From SAR324 cluster bacterium (GTDB taxonomy: Bacteria; SAR324; NAC60-12): DNA of 34,400 nt. The position numbers and the translations under genes are program-made. This document shows positions 33,684 through 34,400 of this stretch, one piece after another; the first letter of the stretch is position 1, and each line of letters begins with the position of its first letter. The notes below the pieces were generated by a model that was not told where the DNA came from, searched no databases, and worked only from the letters and a program-made list of their open reading frames with translations. The stretch is taken from NCBI GenBank assembly GCA_029245725.1, contig JAQWOT010000120.1, positions 1 to 34,400 of the forward strand, given 5' to 3'.

Positions 33684-34400
33684 TTGAAACAGCAAATTTT
33701 GGAAAAGAAAAGGATTGGAAAAACTGATCTGATGGTATCCCCTTTGTGTTTTGGAACTTCCGGATTGGGGAATATGCCGGATACCTATGGCTATGAGGTG
33801 GATGAGAAACGAGCAAGAGAAACCCTCAATGCCATTTTTGATGGTCCAATAAATTTCCTCGATACTTCTAACAACTATGGATTTGGGCGTTCTGAAGCAA
33901 GGATTGGTGATGCGCTGAGGGAGAGAGGTGGTTTACCAGATGGTTTCGTAATATCGACCAAAGTAGATCGTGATATGGAGAATGGTACTTTTGACGCCAG
34001 TCGTACAAGGCGATCTTTGGATGAAAGTCTGACTAGACTTGGATTAGAAAAAGTTCAAATCCTTCACCTTCACGATCCTGAGCATGCACGCGACTTGAAG
34101 GAAATAACTTGTAAGGGTGGTGCACTTGATGAGTTGTTCAAAATCAAGGAAGAAGGATTGGCTGAGGCCGTAGGGTTGGCGATGGGTAGAATAGATGTGA
34201 TGGAATCTATTCTTTGGGACTGGCCCTTCGATTCGCTGATGAATCACAACCGATGGAATATCATTAATAAATCGGCAGACAAGGTATTCACAAAAGCCCA
34301 TGAACGAGGCATTGCTATTCTAAACGCAGCGCCATACGCTTCAGGAATTCTTGCTAAAGGTAGTTCTGTAATGCCAAGAATTGCCTACCAAGATGCTACA
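33684..34400 (+). CDS. aldo/keto reductase, N-terminal part (cut by window edge)
   Basis: The frame is open to the window edge for 239 codons. The start is a TTG at 33684: AAGGA lies 5 bases upstream, and an in-frame stop just before it excludes an earlier start. The first in-frame ATG would lose the family's opening motif KRIGKTDLMVSPLCFGTSGLGN. Catalytic aspartate and tyrosine are in FLDTSNNYGFGRSE, the lysine in ISTKVD and the histidine in ILHLHDPEH. It resembles the D-threo-aldose/L-fucose dehydrogenase branch, which oxidises sugars to lactones. The C-terminal part lies outside the window. It is separated from the SDR gene by a 375-base gap and is probably transcribed separately. Confidence 0.85.
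   Translation, partial: MKQQILEKKRIGKTDLMVSPLCFGTSGLGNMPDTYGYEVDEKRARETLNAIFDGPINFLDTSNNYGFGRSEARIGDALRERGGLPDGFVISTKVDRDMENGTFDASRTRRSLDESLTRLGLEKVQILHLHDPEHARDLKEITCKGGALDELFKIKEEGLAEAVGLAMGRIDVMESILWDWPFDSLMNHNRWNIINKSADKVFTKAHERGIAILNAAPYASGILAKGSSVMPRIAYQDAT

Noticed and set aside
34044-34301. 85-codon minus-strand frame at the right end
   Set aside because: Antisense to the aldo/keto reductase coding region.
1-34400. CRISPR arrays, insertion sequences, prophage, tRNA or defence genes
   Set aside because: No spaced direct repeats, transposase or integrase motifs, cloverleaf-like sequence or defence domains were seen on either strand.

Overview
The window looks like chromosomal DNA of a free-living, probably marine, Gram-negative heterotroph in the Proteobacteria. 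Supporting signs are TRAP transporters with periplasmic binding proteins, a Tat-exported molybdoenzyme, a membrane chemoreceptor, a proteobacterial IolC-DUF2090 fusion and moderately AT-rich DNA. The SAR324 group or a similar lineage is possible, but no marker gene settles it. I see no phage, transposon, CRISPR, defence, rRNA or tRNA features. This is dense metabolic DNA, and I found no clearly undescribed system.

Left part (1-4382). The 5' end of a methyl-accepting chemotaxis protein lies directly behind a small exported DUF4399 protein, both on the minus strand. A long AT-rich gap separates them from a plus-strand two-gene operon for an isoquinoline 1-oxidoreductase-type molybdenum hydroxylase (iorA-iorB).

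Middle-left (4511-12241). A minus-strand operon encodes a TAXI-type TRAP binding protein, a fused TRAP permease and a CsiD/GlaH glutarate 2-hydroxylase, which suggests uptake and oxidation of glutarate or a related acid. A second TAXI binding protein with no permease lies behind it. Two EamA/DMT exporters follow, converging tail to tail.

Right two-thirds (12386-34400). This is a complete inositol catabolic region. Leftward units are iolD-gfo-iolE ending at a strong hairpin, and iolCJ-iolB-mmsA followed by an HpcH/HpaI aldolase and a 2-hydroxyacid dehydrogenase. The rightward unit is IlvD/EDD dehydratase, Gfo/Idh, iolG, ABC ATPase, permease, binding protein and SDR, followed by a truncated aldo/keto reductase. 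Import by the ABC system, then IolG, IolE, IolD, IolB, IolC, the DUF2090 aldolase and MmsA would take myo-inositol to DHAP, acetyl-CoA and CO2. An RpiR-family regulator is divergent from iolD.

The most useful regulatory observation is a shared sequence found in both divergent control regions (iolD/rpiR and iolCJ/dehydratase). It has GTCAAAT and TTGGCGAA blocks at nearly the same spacing, and part of it is repeated exactly 40 bp away in the second region. It is a candidate operator for the RpiR protein. A sugar-acid dehydratase, an extra Gfo/Idh, an HpcH aldolase and a 2-hydroxyacid dehydrogenase sit inside the cluster and suggest a second, non-phosphorylative sugar-acid branch.
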